A stretch of 64,000 nt of DNA from Semisulcospira habei (lineage: Eukaryota > Mollusca > Gastropoda > Semisulcospiridae), in assembly GCA_036245525.1 (NCBI GenBank), contig BTPG01000004.1, positions 210,156,912-210,220,911 on the forward strand. Reading direction: 5' to 3'. This document shows, piece by piece, positions 11,692 through 24,000 of this stretch. The notes under the pieces are model-generated. The model searched no databases, had not been told where the DNA came from, and saw nothing but the letters and a program-made list of their open reading frames with translations. Position numbers and translations under genes: made by a program. Numbering within the stretch: the stretch's first letter is position 1; each line of letters starts with the position of its first letter.

Positions 11692-12550
11692 TGTTACGAT
11701 TGTGGTTGTGTTATCCTGTGAGAGCGTACATGTGTTATTCGTAGGTAACGATATGTTGTTTATTTGAGCTATCACGGTTATGATTTCGTACCTTTTTAGT
11801 AAGATTTTCTTTTGTTCGTGAGTAGAGCCGATTTCGTTTTGTTGTGTTTAGTCCGGTGCGTTGTAGAAGGGTCGCACTGTCTGGTGGCCTCGTAAGTGTC
11901 ACGTCGGTTAGTTGACATCGCTACATTTTTCACTACTTTTTGTTTTACTGTGCGCGTGTAGTGAGCAGCTTTTATTTTGTTTGGTGAATGTTCTCGTACC
12001 TTTTTGAGCTATCATAGATAGGGATACCATACTTTTATGTGTCTTTATTATATGCTAGAATTTAGAGCTGAAGTGAGCAGCGGTGTTTTTGTAGCCTGAT
12101 ATATTGTTTCTGGAAAATTTATGTTAATGAGTTTCGGCTGCGCGTTTTGTTCTGATTGGTTGAGTTACATGATTTCCGTGGAAGATTCTAGATTTTGATA
12201 GTGTATATAAGGAGGGCGCTGGGAAAGCCCGTGAGTACATTGTCTTGCTTTGTCAGTTGTAGAGATACGCAGTTTATTGCGAGAGACGCTGTGTATGAGA
12301 AACTTTGAGTCGTAGTATGGACATAGCAGAAGAGACTTTGTATTCAGTAGTTTGTGCATTTGAAAGAGCATTACTGTGAGGATATCGCATCGCTGAATTA
12401 AATATTGTTGGAACTGTTACTCCAGTTTTGTCTACATCCTTAAGCCACGGTTGACGGATTGCAGCTGAATGAGGTCTATTTAAAAGAACTCTACGTGCGT
12501 GTGTGTCTGGTGTGTTTATCATACTTCGACTACTACTCCACCACGTAACA
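11692..12550 (+). repeat. 3' LTR
   Basis: Same length (859 bp) as the 5' LTR. By eye it differs at two sites (T/C near 11816 and G/A near 11932). TATATAA recurs at 12204-12210. Confidence 0.93.
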
Positions 12551-13324
12551 CCCCGTCGTAGGTGTCTCGGGGCTCCGCTCTGAGAACTATTAATATAGTG
12601 ACAGATGGTCAGTATGGGTCTTCAAGCAACTAGAAATTGCAGGAGAAACAGACAAATACAGTGATGTCACGTTTGGTTTGCTACACATGTCAGTAAATAT
12701 ACTGAAATGTGTAGGAAAACACAAACACCTTGACATCACTGATTTAATTTTATATCCGTTTCTTCTGCAATGTCTATGCAGCATCTGTCGTAAATTACTG
12801 TGAAAAACTGACGCCTCTGACTGGATGTGCTTTTATCGGGGTTGAGAGAGACACCCCCCCCCCCCCCTCCCCCCTCAAAAATGAATCAAATGGTTCCCAC
12901 GAGTAGTCAAAGCGGATACTAGTAGGCCAAAAGTACAAGTGCCGGCGCTTTGACATGAAACTCACACCGGCAGGCAACCTGCAGAAGTTCGTCAACGTCT
13001 TTAACTTGCCCAACATATTCAGTTCCATTCCACTGAGGACAAGATGGAAGGTTCCAACCACTGGAGCTTGAGTGTGTGTGCGGGGAACGATAGCACAAAG
13101 TGGTTTGACACCCAGTGATCAGCAATCATGTCACTGCGGAGTGAGAACCACTGACATGATGAACAATTTCTGTCCAACCCGCTCACAACCGTGAGCGCGA
13201 AAATTGCGGCTGCAGTCGGTGAAGCCCTGTACATCTCCCAACCAAGTTCTGGAAAAACAGACTGATTTCAGTGGACGCTTTAGCACAAAACTGGCTGCGC
13301 AAAACTCCCACCAGTTTTTAATAA
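12551..13324. other. Intergenic stretch, no gene seen
   Basis: Contains a poly-C tract at about 12855-12875. I see no coding or repeat signal that I can name. Confidence 0.4.
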
Positions 13325-15690
13325 TAATAATAATAATAATGAGTATTTATATAGCGCTTAATCTTACTCAAAAGCTCTAAGCGCTTTACAATCTGTACAC
13401 AAAAATAAAAATACAATGACATATGCACATAACAAACAAAGCACAATGCCCGAACACACCACTTTTACAATAAACTAAACAACAATACATACATAATAAT
13501 TTATATTCTAATTAACATTCAGTATAAACAAGGAGGATTGCAGAACTACAACTAAGGCATCAAACACTGACAGTTATTCAAAGTAAAGCTTGAAGAGGTG
13601 AGTTTTCAACGACCTCTTGAAGTCAGAGACAGACTCACTGTTTCTGACCTCAAGAGGAAGTGTATTCCATAACACTGGGGCTTGATAAACAAAAGTGCGC
13701 TGACCAAATGTTTTAGTTTGGACAGAAGGTACACACAACTTCCGTTTATCAGAAGAGGAGCGGAGCTCACGAGAGGGTGTATACACATGCAGCAAAGAGG
13801 ACAAGTATTCTGGGCTGGTGCTTGAAAGGCAGTTAAAACAGATTGACATAACTTTATATTGAATACGTGAGGACACAGGTAGCCAGTGAAGGGACTTCAA
13901 GATGGGTGTGACATGCTCAGTCTTACGGACTCTCACAACAAGCCGGGCTGCATTGTTCTGAATTTTTTGGAGGCGATCAATGAGATACTGAGGGCAGCCA
14001 CAAAGCAAAGAGTTACAATAATCTAGCTTGGACAGCACAAATGCACAAACTAGTGTTTTAGTGGCTTCCACGGTCAGCAGGTGACGAACTGAACTAATAC
14101 GACGAAGTTCCAGATAAGCGGATCTACACACTGCACTGACATGCTGTGACATAGATAACTCGCTGTCAAGTGTAACACCCAGGTTTCTCACACTCGCAGA
14201 GAAGCCAATGAGTGTTCCATCCACAGACAATGATGACGGTAAAGGCAGGGACGAAGATAATCTTGGATTAGCTACCAACATTGCTTCAGTTTTGCCATCA
14301 TTTAACATCAGTTTGTTGGTGGTCATCCATGATTTGACATGGTCAATGCACTGGCTTATACTTTGGACGGCATTCACAGCTCGCTCGACAGTATCACTTT
14401 TGTACATCTGCGTATCATCTGCAAATGCATGATGGGAAATGGAGCGACTACAGATCAGGTCGGACAGGGGCTGAACATACAGTAAGAACAATACAGGTCC
14501 TAGGACCGAGCCCTGGGGTACACCAAACCGAAGAGGTGATGGCTCAGAACGACAGCCGTCGACAGAAACAATCTGGGATCGTTCAGTCAGGTATGAACTA
14601 AACCATGCCAAGACTGTGTCTTCAATGCCAAATACAGATTGAAGACGGCACAGCAAAATTTCATGGTCAATAGTGTCGAACGCACTGGACAGGTCCAGCA
14701 AAGCAAGGACTGTGATCTTACGCTCGTCCAAAGCACAAAGCAGGTCATTGAATATCTTCAGCAAAGCTGTTTCAGTGCTACGATGGGGACGATATGCAGA
14801 CTGGAATACACTGAACAGACTATTAGAGTTGACATGCTTTAAAGTTTGAACAAGGACAATTTTCTCAAGAATCTTTGATAGAAATGTAAGATTGGAAACT
14901 GGGCGATAGTTTTTCAGTACATTTGGGTCTAAAGATGGTTTCTTCAATAGGGGTTTCACAAGTGCAGTCTTGAAGCTTTCAGGAAAAATACCAGTGGAGA
15001 GAGAGTTGTTGATAACTTGTGTAATGGCAGGCAACACTTCATCCAGGCACTCGTACAACAAGGGAGTGGGTATGGGGTCTAACTCACAAGTTTTGGGGGC
15101 AGTGTTTGTGATCACTTTTCTGACCTCATCCTCTAGCACAGGTTCGAAGGCTGAGAGAGGTTCTCCACTAAAGCGTTTTTCGGTGAACAAAACTGAAGTG
15201 GGCATGAGATCCAGAGAATCACGAATTTCGCGGACCTTATCAACGAAGTAATCTGCAAAAAGCTGAGGCAGCTGGCACGGGGGAAATGTAGTGGGAAGAG
15301 GTGATGGAGTCTTCTTCACCATAAGCTTATTGGTCACATTATACAACTCTTTGCTTGTTGTGCACTCACTGATCTTCCTGTTGTAAAACGAAGATTTTGC
15401 TCCATAAACAATCTCATTTACATGCTTCTTAGAACATGTGTATATCTGCTTGTGAACAGTCAACCTAGTTGAGCACCACATTCTCTCAGCTTGGCGCCGC
15501 ATCTGCTTAGCCGAACGCAGCTCTTTGCTCACAAACCTATACCACGGGCTGATTATATGAGCTGACTTTTTACGCTTTGAAGATGGTGCATGATTGTCTA
15601 AGACAGTGCGTAAACATGAATCAAACTCCTCGGCACTAGGACTAGGATGGTGAGACAGTGACTGAACCACTGACATCACTTCAGCTTCAA
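13325..15690 (-). mobile_element. CR1/L2-type LINE, 5'-truncated
   Basis: Minus-strand non-LTR retrotransposon. The 3' end at 13325 is an (ATT)n tail preceded by a GC-balanced 3' UTR (GCGCTTAGAGCTTTT block). A second copy of this 3' end lies on the + strand at 18960-19696. The 5' part with the AP endonuclease is missing. Confidence 0.9.
13574..15679 (-). CDS. LINE reverse transcriptase (ORF2, N-terminally truncated)
   Basis: A 701-residue open frame without stops. It encodes the reverse transcriptase of a Jockey-superfamily LINE that would copy its RNA at a nicked target. RT landmarks are KNYRPVSN (256-263), DLSSAFDTIDH (329-339, first catalytic Asp), GVPQGSVLGP (386-395) and FADD (419-422, catalytic pair). 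The C-terminal 250 residues match the usual post-RT region of CR1/L2 proteins. Full-length ORF2 proteins of this type have an AP endonuclease upstream; a stop lies shortly above the first Met and no endonuclease is seen, so the copy is probably dead on arrival despite the intact RT. Confidence 0.88.
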   Translation of the reverse strand: MMSVVQSLSHHPSPSAEEFDSCLRTVLDNHAPSSKRKKSAHIISPWYRFVSKELRSAKQMRRQAERMWCSTRLTVHKQIYTCSKKHVNEIVYGAKSSFYNRKISECTTSKELYNVTNKLMVKKTPSPLPTTFPPCQLPQLFADYFVDKVREIRDSLDLMPTSVLFTEKRFSGEPLSAFEPVLEDEVRKVITNTAPKTCELDPIPTPLLYECLDEVLPAITQVINNSLSTGIFPESFKTALVKPLLKKPSLDPNVLKNYRPVSNLTFLSKILEKIVLVQTLKHVNSNSLFSVFQSAYRPHRSTETALLKIFNDLLCALDERKITVLALLDLSSAFDTIDHEILLCRLQSVFGIEDTVLAWFSSYLTERSQIVSVDGCRSEPSPLRFGVPQGSVLGPVLFLLYVQPLSDLICSRSISHHAFADDTQMYKSDTVERAVNAVQSISQCIDHVKSWMTTNKLMLNDGKTEAMLVANPRLSSSLPLPSSLSVDGTLIGFSASVRNLGVTLDSELSMSQHVSAVCRSAYLELRRISSVRHLLTVEATKTLVCAFVLSKLDYCNSLLCGCPQYLIDRLQKIQNNAARLVVRVRKTEHVTPILKSLHWLPVSSRIQYKVMSICFNCLSSTSPEYLSSLLHVYTPSRELRSSSDKRKLCVPSVQTKTFGQRTFVYQAPVLWNTLPLEVRNSESVSDFKRSLKTHLFKLYFE

Positions 15691-16119
15691 ACGACAGGCG
15701 CTCTGAAGCATCAGGTGAAACTCAGAGGTCAGCACAGCCATTTGAATAACTTCAGCTGGTGACACAGAGTCACGAGGAGCGCACCAGTTGGAGCATTCAG
15801 AAAACTGTCTGGATGCAGTGCCATACAAATAACAATGCGACACCTGAGCTCTTCATGGCACATTTCTGTGCGGCCAAATATTAGAAGGCTCAGCGCTCTG
15901 AAAAAAAACAGTTGCCATCTCTATTTACAGTTGCCATCTCTATTTACACTTTCATGTATCATGTACACTTTCAACACTTCATCTGCATGTTCTATCATCA
16001 AACATGACACTCTCCCTCTCAAGGCCTTTCACACCGGCGATTCCATGGGTGACTCTACGAAATGGAAAGTGTCAACAATGGCGATCTGAGTGCGAAAGGC
16101 GTTCTAACAACACCACCAT
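15691..16119. other. Spacer, no gene seen
   Basis: Flank of the LINE, possibly including a little more truncated LINE 5' sequence. It has a direct repeat of GTTGCCATCTCTATTTACA near 15911-15950. Confidence 0.4.
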
Positions 16120-16123
16120 TTAA

Positions 16124-16329
16124 CTCATTCTACCCCAACACCGAAATCCCCAAGTTTTGCCCTTGTCCTCTGAAGACTGCACTCTAGTGCAGGACACAGA
16201 TCGACCATGATAGTTCAAGGGTGATGCCAGAATAGCTTGGCGCCCATAGGCGCCAAGCTATTCTGGCATCACCCTTGAACTATCATGGTCGATCCTTATC
16301 TTGCTGTGGTGTGTCTGGGGTAGAATGAG
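16124..16329. mobile_element. Palindromic MITE, family A, with perfect 46 bp stem
   Basis: A 206 bp element between TTAA at 16120-16123 and 16330-16333, with terminal inverted repeat CTCATTCTACCCC. The central arms 16199-16244 and 16249-16294 are exact complements (46 bp) around a CATA loop. A same-length copy in the opposite orientation lies at 53712-53917. Confidence 0.88.
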
Positions 16330-16333
16330 TTAA

Positions 16334-17547
16334 CAGGTGATTGCACATCAGGTTTACAACCGCCATCGGCCGTGTTGCAAATTTGACGCGGGTCGACGCA
16401 ACACGCCTTGAAAAGGGAGCTTGTCAACAACTACAAACACGTGTGACCGCATTTTGTCTGAATCGGTTTTACATGCTACAAATTAGCAGTTTTCTCCAAA
16501 CACGACGTTCCAGAGAGTGGTCTAGACAAAGATGCTGCACCAAATATCACCTTTCTTTGATCGAACGTCATGTTTACCACACACGCATTGTGGTAATGTA
16601 ATGACGTACAACTCGCTAAATGATCATTTTCAACGCACATGGTTGGCGACAACAAACTGCCCAATTCGTTTAAATCTGCACAGCTTGTATATCATATCGG
16701 TACAAATGCCATATCAATCCTTTGTCTAGGTAACATTTATGCAAAAACTATACAGAAAGTATGTTAAACGTAGATTCTATGTCGAACGTCAGACAAAGGC
16801 GAATATTACAACATGCCTTTCTCGAGTTCCGTCGGTTTGAAGCTTGTCGCAATCATCGATCCAGCATAGCGCCTATGCATCACGTGATACGAAGAAACGA
16901 TGGGTAAATTTTCAAAAATGAAATCGGCAGCAGTTGAGGAAGAAAAGACAACTATCGAACGTCGATCATATTACAACAAAAACCGGTGGACTGAAGTAAA
17001 CTCGCCTTTCAAAAATGTCTGTTTGTGTTTTTATCTTGAAACATGCGAAGGAGTGCATTATGCATGTAGGAGAGGAAGGGATGGTCATAATTCGTCTGCT
17101 ATGTGGTTCACATTGTGCGAAGTTCAGGGAAGAGATACTTCTGTCGCAAACTGAATTACAACACGCCTGACGTTCAACATTCCGTTTTTTAATAGGCAAT
17201 AGCGCAATAATTTGCACATGAAAATATTTGTTCTTAACTGGTAAATATTTATACATGTCTTGCCTCACAGAATTGATGATATGATACCAGTAGGTTGACC
17301 TTTTCTTTGCACACCATCACATCGTTCACACTACGAGGTCGATCGGTGATGCTTTCCGGGAAATTTTCAGCCTTGGCCAACATTTTGATCATACAGTCAC
17401 TAAACCTTTAAAAATGTGTCTCCCATGTTATTTCTAGTGTATATTCAGGCATTTTACCATACTAAAAGCAGATAAATCAGGACCGGAAGTGCTTTTATTA
17501 TGCATACAGTTTGGTCAACCATCTTATTAACACCTTTTGACAATGGG

Positions 17548-17550
<3 letters not shown>
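16334..17550. other. Intergenic stretch, no gene seen
   Basis: No coding signal. The motif TCGAACGTC followed by ATTACAACA recurs several times (near 16560, 16780, 16955, and also 6833), suggesting a degraded interspersed repeat that I cannot classify. Confidence 0.4.

Positions 17551-17634
<84 letters not shown>
17551..17634. repeat. (TA)n microsatellite
   Basis: About 42 uninterrupted TA units. Confidence 0.95.
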
Positions 17635-17638
<4 letters not shown>

Positions 17639-17884
17639 ATATAGATGTGACCGGGTGCGCCTGGCTCTCATAACCCATCTGATGTAATTTTGTTTGTTGC
17701 ATCACGACTTGGTTTACAAAAAGTGGTGTGTATTATCATTCAGTGGTTTTCCTTTAACGTAAGGTCTCGCAAGGTGCTTTCATTAATGCCTGCGTTAGTC
17801 CGACCCCTCCGGCTTACTTCTATTTTAGCCGGTATTCACTGAGCATCTGTTCAGGGGACGCAACCGTGTCAGCCTCTCTCTCTC

Positions 17885-18180
17885 TCTCTCATACTCCAGA
17901 TCAAGAAAATCCCTTATTGTGCCGCGACCTAGAATTGATCTCTATAAAACGAGTTTGACGTTCTCTGGCTCTAGTCTTTGGAATGCCTTGCCTAGAAACG
18001 TCACGACATCAGCTACTTTCTCCTCGTTTAAAGTCAGTCTCATCAAGTACTTATTTTTGTCAGCAGCATCCCCGTGGTGCACATATTGAAAAATACTATT
18101 TCTCATTAGATCATTAATTGCATGTATCACAGGTTTCGACTGATGACTCATATTTATTCGGTACAGCTTGTATGTAGCCA
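17885..18180 (+). pseudogene. LINE C-terminal relic
   Basis: The + strand translation between 17920 and 18060 reads like the end of a LINE polyprotein (SSLWNALPRNV, then TFSSFKVSLIKYLF), followed by a stop. The upstream RT is absent, so this is a short 5'-truncated copy. Confidence 0.6.
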
Positions 18181-18444
18181 GCTACTCATATGACTGACTA
18201 GCTTAAGCCGCGTAAGCGTGTGTGTGCCGGGCACGTGTGTGCGGCCGTGTGCGTGTGTGCGTGTGCGCACGTGTATATTAGAGATAGAGAGTGGCGTGCT
18301 CAAATGTGCATGCGTTATGTATGCGTATTAGGTTGTGTGTATTCCTATTATATTATTTTAATTAAACCTCACATGTCATTATGCCCGACCAGTAAAGTTG
18401 GTAATTCCTATGTCACTTCCCCCCAACATTATTTTTACTTTTTT

Positions 18445-18828
<384 letters not shown>

Positions 18829-18959
18829 TCTTGCAGACCGCGGATGCTCTTCAGAACGTGACCAGTAAACCGCATGACTTAGCTGATTTAAAGCGGCCGC
18901 AGGCCGTTCGTGTACAGTAAACTAACGTGACATCGTTATTCTTGGTCCAAGGTTTCAAG

Positions 18960-19660
18960 TATTGACGTTTTAGTACCTCAATGATCGCCTCCAAAAGACT
19001 GCCCGTATTCAAAACTGATGCAGCCCGGCTCATGTTGCCAGAGTCCGTACTGTAACTGAGACTGAGCATGTCGCACCCTTCTTGCCGGAAGTCGGCCTTT
19101 CACTGGCTACCTGTGTCCTCACAGGCGTATTCAATACAAAGTTGTGTCAATCATTTTTAACTGCCTTTCAGGCTCCAGCCCAGAATACCGTTGTCCTCTT
19201 TGCTGCACGTGTATACACCCTCTCGTGAGCTCCGCTCCTCTTCTGATAAACGGAAGCCGGTTGTGCCAGTTAACCTTCTGTCCAAACTAAAACATTTGGT
19301 CAGCGCACTTTTGTTTATCAAGCCCCAGTGTTATGGAATACACATCCTCTAAAGTCTTGAGGTCAGAAACAGTGAGTCTGTTGAAAACTCACCTCAGTCT
19401 TCAAGCTTAACTTTGAATAGAATTGCCCGTGCCGGTTGCCGGATGCCTTCGTTGTAGTTCCGTAATCCTCCTTGTTTAGATTGAATGTTAATTAGAACAT
19501 AAATTATTATGTATTTTAGTTCATTGTAAAAGTGGTGTGTTCTGGTATTGTGTTTTGTTTGTTATGTGCATATGTCATTGTATTTTTATTTTTGTGCCAG
19601 TACAGATTGCAAAGTGCTTAGAGCTTTTGACTGATTAAGATTAAGTGCTACTATATAAAT

Positions 19661-19696
<36 letters not shown>
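18960..19696 (+). pseudogene. CR1/L2-type LINE 3' end, second copy
   Basis: Aligns by eye with the reverse complement of 13325-13990: the same post-RT codons (DRLQK, LLLIKPQ-type end), the same 3' UTR and the same (ATT)n tail ending near 19696. Frames are broken. It is a 5'-truncated insertion of the same family in the opposite orientation. Confidence 0.82.
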
Positions 19697-19699
19697 TAG

Positions 19700-20455
19700 T
19701 ACAACCACACCCACCTATGATATCGACTCATCATGTGTTATAATGTTCCTAATTTTTTTCAGACGGGCAGTCGTAGTTCGATTTTTTTCTTCTTTTTTTA
19801 AATTTTTATTTTATTGTCAATCCGTTGCCGCCGGGGTACGTTGTATAGTACCATAACTAATATCAAACACACTTCAGTCATCTCACCTCGTCAGACATGC
19901 AATCGTCAGTTTGGACAGAAACGGTGATCGAGATTTTCTTCAGTATCAGTCAAGGGGTAACATTAATGAGTATAATGCGTGTAAATAAAATGTGAAAAAA
20001 AGAAACAGACAATACAGGGGGACTTTTTATACCAGCACCGGTGACCCTAACAGTGCAACTGTACTAAACTTGTCCTGACCTCGTGCACAAGTTTTGTATA
20101 CTTTTGCCTCTGACACTGCGTTATCAGCTTTAACAAGTGTGCTTCCACATGCTGAAAGAGGTTGCAATATGTCGTGCTAGGTCAGGTTACAGTGTGTGCA
20201 CGCACTCAATTATGTAACGCGACGTATCAACGCAGGATTTATTTTGCTTGGATTTTAGTGATAGGGAATTTTTCTCAGGTACAAAGGGCTATAATTATAA
20301 ATTTCGGTCCACACGGCCGGCTATACAAACTTCCGTCCACATTCAGTCGCTTGCTCACAGCTTCAGTCCGAGGTTCGCCGGGTTTGTCTTCCTATCGGCA
20401 AAAGCGGGTAAGTGGGCTAACAGCTACATTTCACAAATTAACCCATTTAGCCCCG
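19700..20455. other. Spacer and start of the duplicated upstream module
   Basis: About 20270-20455 is similar to 49370-49520 and to 61970-62130 (shared GTCGCTTGCTCA and TTCAGTCCGA blocks). It is therefore the upstream flank that was copied with the AKR genes. No gene is seen. Confidence 0.5.
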
Positions 20456-20459
20456 ACCC

Positions 20460-20575
20460 CCTACAACTGAGGATGGATCGACCATAGTAATTAAAAGGCA
20501 GTACCTGATCAGCTTGGCGGCATCAGGCGCCAAGCTAATTTGGCACCACCCTTGAATTATTATGGTCGAGACGTC
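20460..20575. mobile_element. Palindromic MITE, family A variant
   Basis: Imperfect hairpin with arms ending in TCGACCATAGTAATT and its near complement. Counterparts occupy the same position in the other two modules (about 49535-49625 and 62165-62265), so it was inserted before the duplications. Confidence 0.65.
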
Positions 20576-20940
20576 TCCTGCAACTGGTACATGTATGCAT
20601 ATGCTTAGTACTGATATACCGGTATGCTTTATATTAAACTTAAAGAAATGTTACTTTGTGCTGCCGTCTGTGATTTTGAACTGAGCTGGAAGGCTGAAAG
20701 GTCCAAGATCACAGACCAGCGCTCAGTTGCATGAGCGAGCTTAGTCCTGCGCAAGACACCAAGCAAGATGCTCCATTATAGCGCCACAACACTCATCCAG
20801 GATTTAAGCTCGCTCATGCGGCTGGCTCGAGCACATAGTTAATTTGTGCTTGTAACTGGCTGAGGTCCAAAAGCACAGGCCAGTTAGGGCTCAGTTAGTT
20901 TCAGTGTCTGTGAACTGTGTTTCAGTTTTAATAACTGAAA

Positions 20941-21051
20941 ATGGCTGCTGCCATACCCGAGGAGTCCAAATGCCAGTTCAACTACCTAGGCAAGTCTGGA
21001 CTTCGCGTGTCCAACATTTGTCTTGGAGCCATGACCTTTGGAGAATCACAC
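20941..21051 (+). CDS. AKR exon 1
   Basis: Codes residues 1-37, from the start Met through [20 protein letters not shown], the first beta-strand region of AKRs. It is followed by donor GTAAGT. Phase 0. Confidence 0.9.
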
Positions 21052-24000
21052 GTAAGTGTAACAAAGAAATATTAAGCACTCTAATTGTTTACATCATGAT
21101 AACACAATTGCAAGATATGGGGGGAGGGGGGGATGGGGCGGGAAAGAGTATGCTCTAAAATCGTGATGCATGATAGGCGGTTTTTGTTGTTCTTGTGATT
21201 CGTAATTGCAACATATTTTCATCCTCATGAAAAAAGTGTTTGTTGAATAACGTGAAAGCCCAAATTAGATCTTCATGATTTGTGAAAATCTTTTGGTTAT
21301 ATTGTGAAACGTGAAGTCTTTTTTCCACAATGTTAATACCACTGTGCCACTCCAGTTGTTTGCGCTTCCGCCAGTGAAAATAATAATTATTTATGAAAGC
21401 AGTACCTTCTCTCCACTATCTCGATCTTTCCCTTATGAAACGTGAATATGTACATGGAAATGAAAAGAGGTGTTGAAAATGGTAACTAGTTTCTCAAACA
21501 GCATTTTTCCATCTTCACGTGTGATTGCTATTATTTTTTTCTTCTTCTTCTGTGTTCCAGTCGACTGGTCATGCCTAGATTTTCGTATTATTTTTAATTC
21601 GTGATTCTTGAATTGTAAAATAAATCATCCTGAATCTGTGATGGTACCCCCACATACACCCCCCCCCCCCTCTCTCTCTCTTTCTCTCTTTTAACCCATT
21701 ACATATGAGGCTGATTAAAAGTAAAATTACTTATTGTCCCATGAACTCTACATTACAGATTAGGACATAGATCAACCATTTTAGTTCAAGGTTGGTGCCA
21801 GAATAGCTTGGCGCCTCAGGCGCCAAGCTATTCTGGCACCACCCTTGAACTATCATAGTCAAATTTATTTCAAGCAATAGTATGTTAGGATGAAATTGGT
21901 TAAACACATTCATGCGCCAGCCAGCTGCAGCCAACGTCAGCCTGAGGAGGTTTAGTCTGTCAGTGACACTGCATTTACAACAGATAATTACAAAGCTGAT
22001 ATTATCATAATAATTTTAATTCTAGAAATCATGACGCACAAAAATTCCCAACAATCGGGCTCAGATCAGTGTTACAAAGCATGCAACCATGCGCATACGT
22101 GTGCACGCATGCACACACACGCAAAGAACTCCTTTGAATTAGGAGAAAGTGCTAGAGAAAAATTGTGTCTTTAAAGACCATCTCTCAATTGGCTTAATGT
22201 TGGTACTGTTCACAGAAAATCTGATTGTTCGCAATTATGTTGATAGTTTCAAGGAGTGCCTGGCCAGTTGGATGAAGCTGGTGCGTATTCCCTTATCAAC
22301 CGTTATGTGGAATGGGGAGGTAACTTCATTGACACCGCCAACATTTACGGAAGGGGCAACTCTGAGAAAATTGTTGGCAGCTGGCTTTCCAGGTTTGTAT
22401 TGTCATGCATTCTGACTGCTTAACCCCCTTGTGCAAGCAGCCACTGGTGCTGTCAATAGTAGCAATGGCTGTATGAGCGAGGGGCTTTCTCAAAACGCAG
22501 GTGCTTTCTCAAAACACAGTGCTTTCTCAAAAGATGTCTTGAATTTAAAGGCAAAAGGTGTGACCTGTCATTAAAGACCATCATTTAGGTGGCTACAGCC
22601 ACAGCTACAGCCACAGTCACAGCTGCAGCCACCTAAATGATGGTCTTTATTGACAGGCGATCTCACATCAGGCTGATCGCTGTATGACTGTGACAGCTTA
22701 GGGAGATGAACTGGCCTTGACATTTCAAGGGTTGTTCCAGATTAGATTGTAGGTCTGGGTGCATACACGTGCGTGTGTTTGTGTGTGGATCTTTGTGTGT
22801 ATGTTTGTACTTGCATGTTTGTTACTTTGTTCACATTGTGTTCAAACTGTTTTGTTCTTCCAGTCAAGAGAGAGACCGCTTCGTCATCGCCACCAAAGTC
22901 AGATTTCAAATGGACATGACAAACCCTAACGCGGTTGGTCTCAGTCGACGTCACATCACAAAAAGCATTGATGACAGTTTGAAACGGCTGCAGACAGACT
23001 ACATTGACCTATATCAGGTAGCCCTTTATCTCTTGACCAGTTCAGTTCTGACATGCTACGACAGGATCTTGATTGACCACATCTGCAGTTCAAGGGTGGT
23101 GCCAGAATAGCTTTGCACCTGTAGTCCGCAATCTCTTAACCCATTTAGCTCTGTCACACTGCAGCAGGGTGTGAAACAAGGATACAGTTCAAGGGTGGTG
23201 CCAGAATAGCTTTGCACCTGTAGTCCACAATCTCTTAACCCATTTAGCTCTGTCACACTACAGCAGGGTGTGAAACAAGGATATACTTCAAGGATGTTGA
23301 CAGATTGGCTTGGTGCCTGTGGGCGTAAAGCTATTCCAGCACCACCCTTGAACTAGCTGTCATGGTCGATCCATGTCTTGCTGTGGCATGTTGGGGCTGA
23401 ATGCAATTAGTGTTGACACTCATTTACAACTTTGTTATCGCCCTGACTCAGACGTCTTGTCAGGGTAACCTGTATCAGGGTGCTGCTCTGTGGTTTTGGA
23501 CCTTATGACTCAAGGGCTGTTTCCAATGTCACAGACCAGCACACTTATGAATAGGAAGACTAAAAAGAAAAAACCCCAAAGGATGTTAACCCTGTATACT
23601 TCATTTATCTTTTTAAATAGGGTGGCTCGACATGACAAGTGCTGAGACTTGCTCTAAAAGTAATCACCCCTTCACTACCAAAGGACACAGGAAGTGATTT
23701 TGACTAATTTTGTCTCGATTCACACATGACATCATATGAGCACAATAAAGGAAGACTCCTTGGTAACAAAACACCATGTCATTTTCTCCATACTAATATG
23801 ACAGCCTTCACCTTTCAAATGTGCACTGATATCTAGGGCCTATTTTTTTTATTAATAGCTCTCCGGTGTGTGCTAATGTTGTCATCTGCTTTGCGTTCTG
23901 CAGACACCATGAAGCGATTTGCTTCTCTTTCATCATTAAGAATAAATATTTAAAAGCGTATACTCGCTCCAGAGGTAACGAAAAGAGAGATGCAGGCAGT

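Larger units (their letters stand above)
7184..12550 (+). mobile_element. Ty3/gypsy LTR retrotransposon lacking integrase
   Basis: Two 859 bp LTRs (7184-8042, 11692-12550) enclose a 3.65 kb interior with a primer-binding site, gag, protease, reverse transcriptase and RNase H remnants, and a polypurine tract. No integrase HHCC or DDE region follows the RNase H: only about 200 bp separate the RNase H stop from the polypurine tract. The LTRs differ at only two positions that I could find, yet the reading frame is broken. The 5 bp before and after the element (CCCTT, CCCCG) do not match as a target duplication. Confidence 0.93.

Noticed and set aside
7179..12555. Target-site duplication for the gypsy element
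   Set aside because: CCCTT and CCCCG share only three positions, so no duplication is claimed.
13325..15679. Host gene coding a reverse-transcriptase-like protein
   Set aside because: The LINE 3' UTR and (ATT)n tail, a second truncated copy at 18960-19696, and the motif order identify a retrotransposon.
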